The notes under the pieces are model-generated. The model saw only the letters and a program-made list of their open reading frames with translations, was not told where the DNA came from and ran no database searches. This document shows positions 1-8,062 of a stretch of DNA of 47,522 nucleotides, piece by piece (positions within the stretch are counted from its first letter, which is position 1; each line of letters starts with the position of its first letter). Made by a program: the position numbers and the translations under genes. The DNA comes from an uncultured Prevotella sp. (GTDB lineage Bacteria > Bacteroidota > Bacteroidia > Bacteroidales > Bacteroidaceae). The stretch is taken from contig CALUFN010000017.1 in assembly GCA_944319945.1 (NCBI GenBank), forward strand, positions 1 through 47,522, in the 5' to 3' direction.

Positions 1-175
1 GAAAAAGCCGTCTATGAATATCGACATCATTGACAAAAGCAGGCTTATTGCGTAAGGTTCTTACATCGAACTCACGTAAAACATAGGGATTTTCCCGTGC
101 ACTCGTAGGGAAAAACCTTTCGGCAGACGAAGATTTATCCGTTACTTTGCATAAGACAAAACTACAAATACGCAC
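1..175 (-). other. open reading frame running off the left edge, uncertain
   Basis: On the minus strand a frame stays open from a GTG at 175-173 to the window edge (58 codons), preceded in frame by a TAG. No ATG lies in this frame. A second possibility is an ATG pair at 30-25 in another frame, also running off the edge. Amino acid composition of the longer frame looks protein-like, with Arg, Glu, Phe and Asp well mixed, but an open stretch of this length can occur by chance. The region also holds an imperfect hairpin (85-96 with 108-118) and the probable promoter of the rightward gene at 196. I do not recognise a product. Confidence 0.22.
142..149 (+). promoter_or_regulatory. probable promoter -7 element
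   Basis: TTACTTTG followed by CA, one base off the Bacteroidetes consensus TAnnTTTG, lies 46 bases before the ATG at 196. The -33 region has TTTC in place of TTTG. A modest match. Confidence 0.4.
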
Positions 176-195
176 TCTCTAAAAATATATTCGTC

Positions 196-1161
196 ATGAA
201 AAGATTCATTACAGCTTTAACAGTAATGCTCACCCTGGCAGTCACGGCAAGTGCCATGAGCTATGAGCAGGCACGCGACCAAGCATTATTCCTTACGGAC
301 AAGATGGCCTACGAGCTTAACCTTACCGAAGAGCAGTATGACGCCGCATTCGAGATAAACCTCGACTATCTGATGAGTGTCAACACGCCCGATGACCTCT
401 ATGCCGCCTATTGGACGCAACGTAACCTCGACCTGAGCTACATTTTGCTCGATTGGCAGTATCGCGCGTTCTGTGCCGCCACCTACTTCTACCGTCCGCT
501 TTACTTTGCCTCGGGAGTATGGCATTTCGCCATATATTCGCGCTATCCGCGTCGCCACTTCCTGTATTTCGGGCGGCCTAACATATACATAACCTACAGG
601 GGCGGTCACAGCTGGCATCACAACGGAGGACGGAGCTGGTATAAGGGACGCACATTCCACCACGGACACAGCGTAAAATGGCACGGTCTGAGAGACAGGT
701 TCGACCGTGGCGACTTCCACCATAAAGGTTCACGTCCGGGCGGTGGCCATGACACAGGGCGTCCGGACAACCGCCGTTACGATAAGCACAAGCCTAACAA
801 TGGCAACCGCCACAGTTTGGGAGCTACGCAAAGGCCTAAAGGCTGGACGGTCGACAAAAGTCGGGTAGGGCAAACCTTTAGGAACAACCGCAGCAACATG
901 CGCAACCATCGCGAAAGCAGCACGCGGACAACGGCGCGCCCAAACAAGAGTAGCGGTTCAAGCATAGGCCGCCGTCAAGTTAACGTCAGCCGGAAACGGA
1001 CACCGAGCAACACCTTCAGCCCCAATCGCAGTGTAGCAAGGCCGTCAACCGTAAATCGCAACACTCCTAAAAGGTCAATAGGCAGTGGCGGCAGAAGTCA
1101 CGGGGCAAGCCGCAATGGTGCCACGAGAGGCGGTAGAGGCAACTTCGGCGGAAAGAAATGA
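196..1161 (+). CDS. secreted Arg/His/Gly-rich protein of unknown function
   Basis: A 321-residue protein with a clear Sec signal peptide (Lys-Arg at residues 2-3, a hydrophobic stretch to about residue 18, then Ala-Ser-Ala). Residues 20-115 form a small acidic and aromatic domain with several Tyr/Trp and an alpha-helical look (TEEQ, DYLMS). From about residue 120 the chain becomes low complexity: Gly, His, Arg, Ser and Asn dominate, with repeated Trp-His and Gly-Gly-His pieces, giving a strongly basic tail. The plan resembles secreted Bacteroidales proteins of unknown function in which a helical domain precedes a basic, disordered tail. The tail could bind nucleic acid, polyanionic glycans or metal (His-rich), but that is inference. 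It stands alone between the left-edge region and tRNA-His. Codon use matches the neighbours. Confidence 0.75.
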   Translation: MKRFITALTVMLTLAVTASAMSYEQARDQALFLTDKMAYELNLTEEQYDAAFEINLDYLMSVNTPDDLYAAYWTQRNLDLSYILLDWQYRAFCAATYFYRPLYFASGVWHFAIYSRYPRRHFLYFGRPNIYITYRGGHSWHHNGGRSWYKGRTFHHGHSVKWHGLRDRFDRGDFHHKGSRPGGGHDTGRPDNRRYDKHKPNNGNRHSLGATQRPKGWTVDKSRVGQTFRNNRSNMRNHRESSTRTTARPNKSSGSSIGRRQVNVSRKRTPSNTFSPNRSVARPSTVNRNTPKRSIGSGGRSHGASRNGATRGGRGNFGGKK

Positions 1162-1324
1162 TGGTGAGTTTTGTGGTTTTTACGGTTATATTGCGCAGTT
1201 ATAGGAGCGTGTGGTTTTATGATTATTCAGTTATAAATGTTTGCACGCTTACGTTCCAAGAACCGTAATACCGCATAACCTTATAACCTTAAAAAAATAT
1301 TGTATCTACTCTGATAGATAAACG

Positions 1325-1365
1325 AACAAGCGGAAACCCTTTGTTTATCAGGATTTCCGCTTGTT
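1325..1365 (-). terminator. hairpin downstream of tRNA-His
   Basis: Perfect 12-base inverted repeat (1325-1336 with 1354-1365), nine bases beyond the 3' end of tRNA-His. On the minus strand it is followed by TCGTTTATC, so the uridine tract is weak. It may also stop rightward transcripts from the gene ending at 1161. The rest of 1162-1373 holds only AT-rich spacer with words such as ATAACCTTATAACC that recur elsewhere in the window. Confidence 0.5.
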
Positions 1366-1373
1366 TATTGAGG

Positions 1374-1448
1374 GGTGGAGGGTGGGGCTCGAACCCACGA
1401 CATTCAGAACCACAATCTGACGCTCTAACCAACTGAACTACATCCACC
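1374..1448 (-). tRNA. tRNA-His (GTG)
   Basis: Minus-strand cloverleaf: acceptor beginning GGTGGATG with the extra G(-1) at 1448 typical of tRNA-His, D-stem GTTC/GAGC, anticodon stem TCAGA/TCTGA around loop TTGTGGT (anticodon GTG), T-stem GTGGG/CCCAC, and discriminator C at 1374 opposite G(-1). The 3' CCA is not encoded (CCT follows). Acceptor position 6 (T) faces C67, a mismatch. A well-formed promoter lies just upstream. Confidence 0.95.
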
Positions 1449-1484
1449 GTGTTGTTTCGGTTGCTTTGTTTACCAAAGCGAGTG

Positions 1485-1516
1485 CAAAGGTACGGGATTT
1501 ATTTGAATCCACCAAA
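1485..1516 (-). promoter_or_regulatory. promoter of tRNA-His
   Basis: Minus strand: -33 TTTG (1516-1513), 20-base spacer, -7 TACCTTTG (1492-1485), a full match to the Bacteroidetes housekeeping consensus. The -33 element sits inside the inverted repeat that follows secG. Confidence 0.85.
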
Positions 1517-1525
1517 TAAATCCCG
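1493..1525 (-). terminator. hairpin after secG
   Basis: Perfect 12-base inverted repeat (1493-1504 with 1514-1525, nine-base loop) located 20 bases after the secG stop. Going rightward it is followed by seven T; going leftward it has no T run. It may end the secG operon, block antisense readthrough, or both. It overlaps the tRNA-His promoter. Confidence 0.5.
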
Positions 1526-1544
1526 CGTTTTTTTCTGCTTTTGT

Positions 1545-1991
1545 TTAATTTGCCGGTGTTTTAGGGGCTTGCGGTGTTGTTGTTGCCGCTTTTTCGGTTG
1601 CTTGTCCCGCGTTTCCGGTTGCTGCAGGAGCTGCCTTCTGTGTTGCTTCACCAGTCTTTGCAGGGGTGGCTTCTTTGGTTTGTCCGGCACCGAATCCGGG
1701 CAGGTTGTTCGGGTTGGTCTGCTGTTGCTCGGTTGCGTTTCTTTCTATTACGCTTTCCGTGTCGGTAGCCGTCGGGGCTACGTAAGCGCAGATTACGCTC
1801 AGCACTACCATTGCGATTGCGAGCCCCCATGTTGCCTTTTCGATTACGTCGGTGGTCTTGCGCACGCCCATGATTTGGTTAGACGATGAGAAGTTAGAGG
1901 CCAGTCCGCCTCCTTTTGACTCCTGGATGAGCACTATGCCTATCATAAGTACTGCAGCCAGGCAGATTAAGATTACAAATAACGTGTACAT
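1545..1991 (-). CDS. secG: preprotein translocase subunit SecG
   Basis: SecG is the small inner-membrane partner of SecY and SecE in the general secretion channel. The 148-residue product starts with a membrane segment (residues about 2-20), then the family hallmark stretch IQESKGGGLASNFSSSNQIMG, then a second membrane segment near residues 52-70. After that comes a long Thr/Ala/Gln/Pro-rich cytoplasmic or disordered tail (residues about 75-148) that is not part of the core family and is common in Bacteroidetes homologues. The start follows the upstream gene's stop by five bases. It is the last gene of the minus-strand set sigma-54 regulator, lptE, unknown protein, secG. Confidence 0.93.
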   Translation of the reverse strand: MYTLFVILICLAAVLMIGIVLIQESKGGGLASNFSSSNQIMGVRKTTDVIEKATWGLAIAMVVLSVICAYVAPTATDTESVIERNATEQQQTNPNNLPGFGAGQTKEATPAKTGEATQKAAPAATGNAGQATEKAATTTPQAPKTPAN

Positions 1992-1996
1992 TGTTT

Positions 1997-2770
1997 TTAT
2001 TTATATTTATTATTTATTATCAGTTTTTCCAAGAACCTGATTTGGTCTGCAAAGTAAGCATTTTTTTTTGGATAATTCAAATTTAAACGCTTAATAATTT
2101 CCAAAGCCTTTGAATATCGCCCTTGCCGTATGTAAATTTGGGCCAAAGTTTCCGTAAAATACTTTTCGTCGCCTTCTTTTTTCTCGTTGTTGTCTATTTC
2201 GGGCATGTATTCCGGTTCGTCCTTAAGCTCTATCTTGCCGTTTTCGTTGTTGATGAAGTTGTCTATCAGGTCTTGCCCTTTCATTGCCGGGCTTGCAGCG
2301 TCGTTACCGTCGGTGTCGTCGCCTTCGGTCTCAAGCAGGTAAGACACGTAGTCTATTGCGGCGTCGGCAGGTGTGGGCTTGCGTTTCCTTTTTCCCTCCT
2401 TGTTTTTCGTCTCGTCGGTGTCGGCGGGTATGGAGTCGAGGAATTTGTCTATCAGCGATATCGTGCGGTTGCTTCCTTCGGTGCCGCCGGCGTCAGCGTC
2501 GGCCGTATTTTGCCTTTTCTCCTTTTTCTGCGTGCGCAGCTTGTAGTGGGCTGCTTCCACGAGGTTGAACACTACTTTGCGGTCCGTGACGTAGACGGCC
2601 GAGCGTCTCAGTTCCTCGTCGAAGGTGGGGTCGTGCAGCAAGTACAGGTTTTGGAGCAGCAGCAGCCTCGCCGTCTGGAAATAGGGGTAGAGGGCAAGGA
2701 GCGAGCGCAGGTCGTAAAGCGTCTCCTTGTCCATCAGTTCGGGGTGTTTTATGAGTTGCTCCAAGTCCAT
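1997..2770 (-). CDS. conserved Bacteroidales protein of unknown function, probable TPR-like C-terminus
   Basis: A 257-residue soluble protein with no signal peptide. The N-terminal 90 residues are helical and begin with a repeated Leu-rich pattern (LYDLRSLLALYPYFQTARLL) that resembles the first helices of tetratricopeptide proteins. The middle (about 95-190) is charged and probably disordered. The last 60 residues contain a single good TPR-like helix pair (AQIYIRQGRYSKALEIIKRL). In Bacteroides-type genomes a protein of this design usually sits between lptE and secG, as here, so a role near envelope biogenesis is plausible but unproven. It is separated from lptE by 18 bases and from secG by five bases, so all are probably co-transcribed. 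Confidence 0.8.
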   Translation of the reverse strand: MDLEQLIKHPELMDKETLYDLRSLLALYPYFQTARLLLLQNLYLLHDPTFDEELRRSAVYVTDRKVVFNLVEAAHYKLRTQKKEKRQNTADADAGGTEGSNRTISLIDKFLDSIPADTDETKNKEGKRKRKPTPADAAIDYVSYLLETEGDDTDGNDAASPAMKGQDLIDNFINNENGKIELKDEPEYMPEIDNNEKKEGDEKYFTETLAQIYIRQGRYSKALEIIKRLNLNYPKKNAYFADQIRFLEKLIINNKYK

Positions 2771-2788
2771 TTGTCGTGCGTGCCTTTT

Positions 2789-3292
2789 TTACCAGTTGGC
2801 TACGGTGGCGTTGAATATTTGGTCGGTGATGTCTTCCACCATTTGCGTTACGAGTTCTTCCTGTACGGAGGTGAACGACGTAGTAGTCTCAAACGAGGCC
2901 GTCGCCGTAAACTGCCGCTCGAAGTCCTCGGTGTGGTTGGCGTTGTTGGTGAACCTTACGTTTACCGTCATCGAGAGTTCCGCCTGTGCCGACGTGCCTT
3001 CGGCCGTCACGGCCTTGTTGCGTTGTGAGTATTGGGTGATTTCGCCTTCTATCTTCATGTCGCCGTTGTTCCTCACCTGTATCAGGCGCGTGTTGCGGGC
3101 GAAGATGTCCTTAAGCTCGTTGTTGAATATGCTTGCCATCGGGCCCCACACGTAGCTTGAGCGTATGGGGAAGTCGGCTATCTGTATGGTTTTGGTCTTG
3201 GTGTAGTCGATGCTTGCGCCGTTGAATCTGTAGGATACGCTGCACGACACGAGCGTTACGACGATGACGGCCAGCGCGGCCAGCCTCTTCAT
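2789..3292 (-). CDS. lptE: LptE-like lipoprotein of LPS transport
   Basis: LptE is the outer-membrane lipoprotein that plugs and folds the LptD barrel, the exit pore for lipopolysaccharide. From the chosen start at 3292 the product is 167 residues: a short basic N-terminus (MKRL), a hydrophobic core, and a lipobox ending in Cys (LVSC). The mature part begins with the family pattern SYRFNGASIDYTKTKTIQI and continues as alternating beta strands and helices, ending in the usual VEDITDQIFNATVANW-type helix. A further in-frame ATG at 3322 lies inside the upstream gene and would place ten polar residues before the signal, so I reject it. The gap to the regulator's stop is ten bases. Confidence 0.88.
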   Translation of the reverse strand: MKRLAALAVIVVTLVSCSVSYRFNGASIDYTKTKTIQIADFPIRSSYVWGPMASIFNNELKDIFARNTRLIQVRNNGDMKIEGEITQYSQRNKAVTAEGTSAQAELSMTVNVRFTNNANHTEDFERQFTATASFETTTSFTSVQEELVTQMVEDITDQIFNATVANW

Positions 3293-3302
3293 GCCGTTGT
3301 TC

Positions 3303-4535
3303 TTATTGTTTGTCAAGTCCATATTGTTTTATCCTTCTGTAGAGGGTGCGGTCTGATATGCCCAGCTCTTTGGCGGCTTTTTTCCTGTTGCCGCCGTTGC
3401 GTTCAAGTGCTTTTTCCACCATTTGCCTGCCCAGGTCGTCAAGGTTGAGGCTCTCGGGCTCGGATATTTCCTCGGCTACGGCGTCTTGCACGGGTGGCGT
3501 CGTCCTCACCTGCGCGCCTATGCCCGCGCCGCCGTCGGCTATTATCGAGGGTAGGGCGGTGTTGCCATGAGCTGTCACGCCCGTGCCCCGCAGCGTGTCT
3601 ATCTGCTTCTTCAGGTTGTTTATCTCCCGGCGCATGTCGCTAACGTTGCCGCGCAGCTCGTAAAGTATCTTATATAATATCTCGCGCTCGCTTTCAAATG
3701 AGTGGCTTCCGCTCGTGCTCATTGGTGCGAGCTGCATGCTTTCGGCGTCTTCGGGTATGAACTTCCTTATGGCTTGCCCGTCTATCACCCTGTTTTCGCT
3801 GAGCACCGACATCTGCTCGGTGATGTTTTTCAGCTGTCTTACGTTGCCCGGCCATTTGTATTTCAGCATGGCCGTCTTGGCCTCGTCGGTCAGGGTTATT
3901 TTCGGCAGGTGGTATTTCTCGGCCATCTGCATGGCGAAAAGCCTGAACAGCAGTATGATGTCCTCGCCGCGGTCGCGCAGCGGCGGTATTTGTACTGGTA
4001 TGGTGTTAAGGCGGTAATATAGGTCTTCCCTGAATCGTCCTTCGCTTATTGCCTTGCGCATGTTCACGTTTGTGGCTGCCACTATGCGCACGTCGGTCTT
4101 CATTATTTTCTGGCCGCCCACGCGTATGTATTCGCCCGTTTCGAGCACCCTGAGCAGTCGGGCCTGTGTGGCGAGGGGCAGCTCGCCCACCTCGTCGAGG
4201 AATATCGTGCCCTTGTTAGCCACTCCGAAGTATCCTTCGCTTTCGCCTATGGCACCGGTGAACGAGCCTTTCTCGTGGCCGAACAGTTCGCTGTCGATCG
4301 TTCCCTCGGGTATCGAACCGCAGTTGATGGCAAAGTATTTCTCCCTGCGCCTGGGCGAGTTGTCGTGAATTATGCGTGGTATTATCTCTTTACCCACGCC
4401 GCTCTCGCCGATGATGAGTACGGACAGGTCGGTCGGCGCCACCTGCATGGCGATGTCGATCGCACGGTTCAGCCCGTCGCAGTTGCCTACGATGTTGTAC
4501 CGTTGTTTTACTTTTTGCAGTTCGGTTGTGTTCAT
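3303..4535 (-). CDS. sigma-54-dependent Fis-family transcriptional activator without a sensor domain
   Basis: A bacterial enhancer-binding protein that remodels sigma-54 RNA polymerase by ATP hydrolysis. In the 410 residues I see Walker A GESGVGKE (43-50), the sigma-54 contact loop as GSFTGA (90-95; the commonest form is GAFTGA), Walker B with IFLDEVGE (111-118), and a C-terminal Fis-type helix-turn-helix (about 387-406). The AAA+ module starts almost at residue 20, so there is no receiver, GAF or PAS domain; activity must be set by level or by partner proteins. Residues about 275-360 form a linker with a short coiled coil. It heads the lptE-secG gene set, a typical Bacteroidales arrangement. 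The promoter -7 box ends only eight bases before the ATG, so the mRNA is probably almost leaderless. Confidence 0.9.
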   Translation of the reverse strand: MNTTELQKVKQRYNIVGNCDGLNRAIDIAMQVAPTDLSVLIIGESGVGKEIIPRIIHDNSPRRREKYFAINCGSIPEGTIDSELFGHEKGSFTGAIGESEGYFGVANKGTIFLDEVGELPLATQARLLRVLETGEYIRVGGQKIMKTDVRIVAATNVNMRKAISEGRFREDLYYRLNTIPVQIPPLRDRGEDIILLFRLFAMQMAEKYHLPKITLTDEAKTAMLKYKWPGNVRQLKNITEQMSVLSENRVIDGQAIRKFIPEDAESMQLAPMSTSGSHSFESEREILYKILYELRGNVSDMRREINNLKKQIDTLRGTGVTAHGNTALPSIIADGGAGIGAQVRTTPPVQDAVAEEISEPESLNLDDLGRQMVEKALERNGGNRKKAAKELGISDRTLYRRIKQYGLDKQ

Positions 4536-4543
4536 TTAGCCTA

Positions 4544-4551
4544 CAAAATTA
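4544..4551 (-). promoter_or_regulatory. -7 element of the sigma-54 regulator operon
   Basis: TAATTTTG on the minus strand matches TAnnTTTG. The start codon at 4535 is only eight bases downstream, implying a 5' leader of a few bases at most. A possible ATTG lies 22 bases upstream of the box. Confidence 0.6.
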
Positions 4552-4657
4552 CGCATTTTATTTTTATTTTCTACAATTACCCGATTAAAATTGTATTTTT
4601 TCACATCTCGGCATCCCTTCGCCGAGCGTTTCCTTATTCCGATTTGGGTTTAAATAA

Positions 4658-4695
4658 AGCACCCCAAAAGTTCATTGCCTGACTTTTGGGGTGCT
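4658..4695 (-). terminator. rho-independent terminator of the large surface-protein gene
   Basis: Perfect 14-base stem (4658-4671 with 4682-4695) around a ten-base loop, 40 bases past the stop of the gene at 4735-7572. Reading leftward the stem is followed by TTATTTAAA, a usable U-rich tail. Confidence 0.8.
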
Positions 4696-4734
4696 CTTGA
4701 TAAAGCTCTTTGATAAGGGGAAACTGTTTTTAAA

Positions 4735-7572
4735 TCATAAGATTACCTTCTTGCTTGTTCCTCCGCATTTTACTATGTATATGCCTTTGGGCAAGGCCAC
4801 GCGCTCAGTTCCGGTCTGTGCAGAATGGCGCACGCACAGCCTTCCGCCTGCCGAATATACCAGCACATCGGCACTTCCGTCGGTACAGAAGCATAGCATG
4901 CCGTCTTCGCTCCATGCCTTGAAGCCGCCCTGCGCCTCCACGCCGTCGATGCCTGAGGGCGTGTCGTCAAGATTCTTTTCCCAAACAAAGTAAGGACGGC
5001 CGCACTGCTTGTCGTCGCTCTCCACCCACGCAGCCCATTCCACGTATGGGTAACGGTTATTCCCTTCATACTTTTCAGGCGTGTGTTCAAGTGCATTCTT
5101 GTTTAATGTCTCGGCGGAAACGTCGGCATTGAGGAAGTAAAGTGTCTTGCAAGAGTCTACTCTGTTGCTGAGAATACCAAGTTCCATTTTAGCATAGAAC
5201 TCATATTCATCTGACGATGTAGGTACGCTATAAGTCACTTGGCCGCCAAAATAGCTGTTGTCTATAAATCCTCCAATGTTTTTCCACGAACCGTCTTCAT
5301 ACACAATGCTACTGGAACTCATGTTGGTACTTGCAAATCCTGCAACACTATAAGTTTCAAAATTATGGGAACAAGGATATTTTATCATTAGGGGAGAGTC
5401 GTTCTCATTGCGCACTCCTCCGATGAGTTGACCGCATGGAGCCACATAGCAGTTTTCAATTCTTCCGCCATTTATGCTGACAAATCCACTTACGTTAACG
5501 GCATTACCTATAGCCGTATTCCACACTCCGCCTTTAAAGGCGCAATTGACAATCAGCCCGTCATTCTTTTTTGCAAAACCTGCGACGTCATATACTATGT
5601 AATCTTTAATTTCACGCCCACCTTTATCTTCCTTATTGGTAACACTACCTTCTACTATCAAATCCCTAACTACGCTATTAAAATTAATTTCGTTAAAGAA
5701 AGACGCATCAGGGCGAAATATGTTCATATTATAGATGCGATGCTGCTGACCGTAGAATGTGCGTCCGGACACATTTAGGTTTGGCCATCCTGTTCCGTAT
5801 CCGTCCATGTCTATGTCGGTCATAAGATACCAGTCTTTGCTCTTCTCGAAATATTCACGCCCTGTAAGCACACGGTCATGAGTGTCGCTTTGTACGAAGG
5901 CTAGCCACGCCAAGCCCTCGGGTGTCCATATCTCTAAGTCTCCGTTTTCACGCATGCGTATGTCCTTGCCGTTCACGCCTACGTCGGCTTTCAGTGCAGC
6001 CTCGTATGCGGCGGACGGCGTTGAGCCATAGTCGCTTATAACGAACGACACGGGATAGACCATGCCTGTAACTATCGCTCCTTCCTTTTGCTCTACTCCT
6101 TCTATGTCAACTAATTTGAAAGGCATATATGTGCCGTCCCTGTCGTAATAGCTTGCATTCGGCCCGAGCAGCGAGAGTATAGGCTTCTTTACCTTTATTG
6201 GCATGTTGACGGACTTGAAATGTCCGTTGTTCAGCTCTATCTTGCAGTATTCTTTGTTTACATTCAGCGAAGTTATAGCTCCGTTATTCACCTCAAGCTC
6301 ACCGCCGTTTATAGTGATGCCATTGGGATAATACCCGTTGTTCACTTCCAACGAACCACCGTTTATTGTTATTCCATTCTCGTAATAACAATTGTTTATC
6401 ACAGCTTTGCCTTTTTCGACGACAAGCCTATCAGTCTTTACGTTATCAGTCACAACATTGGCGTTGTTCCCTATTACGCTTATGTTTGCATTTATGTCAG
6501 AATTGTCAATTTGTAATTTTCCACTTTCTACTACAATATGAGATGTATTACTTGGGTTATATGAGAATAAGCAATTGTCAATATTTACATTCCCTCCTTG
6601 AACAGTCAGTTTTTCTTCTTCGCCAACAAATGTAGAATGTATAATTATATCACAATTTCTAAAATTGAAAGTCGTTGATGGATGAATTGTTGGATTCCTA
6701 AATGTCACCGATAAATCTTCAAATGATAGAGTGGAATTTCCCATTTTTGAATATAGGGAAAAAACAGCATAAGGACGATCTAAAAGGCAATATTGATCAA
6801 ACTGCTCCCCGCCATAAGGTATTCCTTTAAAAACGACGTTGCCTTTAGTGGAACTTATACCAATGCCAAAGTCGGCCCATCCGGTAGAACCAATTCCGAT
6901 TGTAGAATTTGAAATATTAAAATCGCAATCTAGTACGGCTCCATCTATGATGGAAACAAAAGAGTTCTCAATGTCAAAGTTAAAATATTCTATTTGCCCA
7001 TAATCAGCACCTCTGACAATTGTTACATTAGTCTGAATAGGCCAATGCTTCTGTCCTGTATTAGTATCACCTGCAGTAGCATTTAAAGGAATATTTATTA
7101 CTTTTAAGACCACAACTTCCCCTTTATCATTTAACGTAGCTCCTCCGGGAACAAAACCGTTAATAACGTTTACCATGTCTTGTGGACTCTTGATGGGCGA
7201 AGGCTCGGCTGCGACATCGATATTATTGATATTAAGATAATCATAATAGCTCATTTCCATAGGTATGACACTGCTATTTGAACTTGGCGTGACATTATAG
7301 CCACGTGTGTTGCATAAGCCTGAAAAGCCGAAACCTTCAGGAATGTTTGTCACGGTATATTCCACACGTCGTTTAAACTTATAATCGTCTTCGTCATCGT
7401 CGTCTTCAAGTGATATTCTCTGCGTGGGGATGTTTATAGTTCCCCACTTACGCTCGTGTGTTTGCGCTGGAATGTTGACGTCAATTGTTTTTGCTTGAAG
7501 TCCGCTAACATAGAACAATTGCGTTATGAACAAAATTGTCAATAAACGTATAAAAAAGTTCTTGTTTCTCAT
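4735..7572 (-). CDS. large secreted parallel-beta repeat protein with type IX-like C-terminal sorting tail
   Basis: A 945-residue surface or secreted protein. It has a signal peptide (basic start, hydrophobic residues about 8-27). The first 90 residues include an acidic run of Asp/Glu. From about 200 to 480 the chain is a series of short strand-turn units rich in Asn, Ile and Gly, with near-copies of ITINGG followed by LEVNNG (around 400-440), as in right-handed beta-helix folds. The section from about 560 to 800 resembles GLUG-motif regions of adhesin-like proteins. The end carries a compact beta domain finishing in GIYIVKCGGTSKKVIL, the pattern of Bacteroidetes C-terminal sorting domains. 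Glycan binding or adhesion is a reasonable guess; no catalytic site is visible. The central part is clearly more AT-rich than its neighbours. Monocistronic. Confidence 0.82.
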   Translation of the reverse strand: MRNKNFFIRLLTILFITQLFYVSGLQAKTIDVNIPAQTHERKWGTINIPTQRISLEDDDDEDDYKFKRRVEYTVTNIPEGFGFSGLCNTRGYNVTPSSNSSVIPMEMSYYDYLNINNIDVAAEPSPIKSPQDMVNVINGFVPGGATLNDKGEVVVLKVINIPLNATAGDTNTGQKHWPIQTNVTIVRGADYGQIEYFNFDIENSFVSIIDGAVLDCDFNISNSTIGIGSTGWADFGIGISSTKGNVVFKGIPYGGEQFDQYCLLDRPYAVFSLYSKMGNSTLSFEDLSVTFRNPTIHPSTTFNFRNCDIIIHSTFVGEEEKLTVQGGNVNIDNCLFSYNPSNTSHIVVESGKLQIDNSDINANISVIGNNANVVTDNVKTDRLVVEKGKAVINNCYYENGITINGGSLEVNNGYYPNGITINGGELEVNNGAITSLNVNKEYCKIELNNGHFKSVNMPIKVKKPILSLLGPNASYYDRDGTYMPFKLVDIEGVEQKEGAIVTGMVYPVSFVISDYGSTPSAAYEAALKADVGVNGKDIRMRENGDLEIWTPEGLAWLAFVQSDTHDRVLTGREYFEKSKDWYLMTDIDMDGYGTGWPNLNVSGRTFYGQQHRIYNMNIFRPDASFFNEINFNSVVRDLIVEGSVTNKEDKGGREIKDYIVYDVAGFAKKNDGLIVNCAFKGGVWNTAIGNAVNVSGFVSINGGRIENCYVAPCGQLIGGVRNENDSPLMIKYPCSHNFETYSVAGFASTNMSSSSIVYEDGSWKNIGGFIDNSYFGGQVTYSVPTSSDEYEFYAKMELGILSNRVDSCKTLYFLNADVSAETLNKNALEHTPEKYEGNNRYPYVEWAAWVESDDKQCGRPYFVWEKNLDDTPSGIDGVEAQGGFKAWSEDGMLCFCTDGSADVLVYSAGGRLCVRHSAQTGTERVALPKGIYIVKCGGTSKKVIL

Positions 7573-7631
7573 ATTGTTGTTTTATTAATAAAACTATATT
7601 TGTCATACTTTTACCAATGTAGAAGCGTATG

Positions 7632-7639
7632 CAAATATA
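7632..7639 (-). promoter_or_regulatory. -7 element of the large surface-protein gene
   Basis: TATATTTG on the minus strand fits the consensus exactly and implies a leader of about 55 bases before the ATG at 7572. No good TTTG at -33. Confidence 0.6.
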
Positions 7640-7712
7640 ATGAAATATTACTGAATAACGGTCAAGAAGAGAACGATATCATGTGAAAATGAAGCAAGAA
7701 AAAGCATATCGT

Positions 7713-8061
7713 CTAATAAAAGTTTACACTTCTGCAGTCTTTATTGGTCAATAATGTGTGACGGTAAGAATGTGGTGAAAGTTCGGTAAGGATATTGTTT
7801 GCCGTCGGAATCTTTGATTTTATGGCCGGTGCGTTATATACATGGAGCTTGATGTCGTTGAAAATGTCATTGTCGGTATATCCTGCACATGCAAAATTTG
7901 CGGCCTGTTCGACATCGAAAGCCGTCTTGGGTTTTATGGAACCGATTTTCCTGAAAAATAAATTCTTATTATCAGTAAGGAACTTTTTTGCCTCCTACTT
8001 GGTTGAATACCCATTTCCCAATTTCATTCAGTCTACGTGGTCTTTTCTTTTCGGTCGTCAT
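7713..8061 (-). pseudogene. small gene disrupted by a one-base homopolymer shift
   Basis: On the minus strand an ATG at 8061 opens 29 codons that are very basic at the start (KKRPRR), then hit a TGA at 7974-7972. A second frame, without its own start, is open from 7994 to a TAG at 7715-7713 (93 codons) and reads as ordinary protein with a phase FDVEQAANFACAGYTDND. The two frames join smoothly if one A is removed from the run of six A at about 7983-7988, giving a protein of roughly 115 residues. The start lies two bases before the end of the preceding 38-codon gene, so the genes look coupled. I do not recognise the family. Either the gene is dead, or the extra A is a sequencing error. Confidence 0.5.
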
Positions 8062-8062
8062 A

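Noticed and set aside
2123-3028. Long rightward frames opposite the lptE-secG genes (and similar antisense frames at 15302, 17662, 29885, 33536, 35438)
   Set aside because: They are mirror images of GC-rich real genes on the other strand, with antisense codon patterns and no starts or promoters.
7713-7800. HSYRHT in the split small protein as a tyrosine-recombinase motif
   Set aside because: Only this short stretch fits; the protein is too short and lacks the other catalytic Arg, Lys and Tyr positions.
7983-7988. Programmed -1 frameshift on the A run
   Set aside because: Joining the two frames needs a +1 type change (loss of one A), not the -1 slip of a standard slippery heptamer; a plain indel is simpler.
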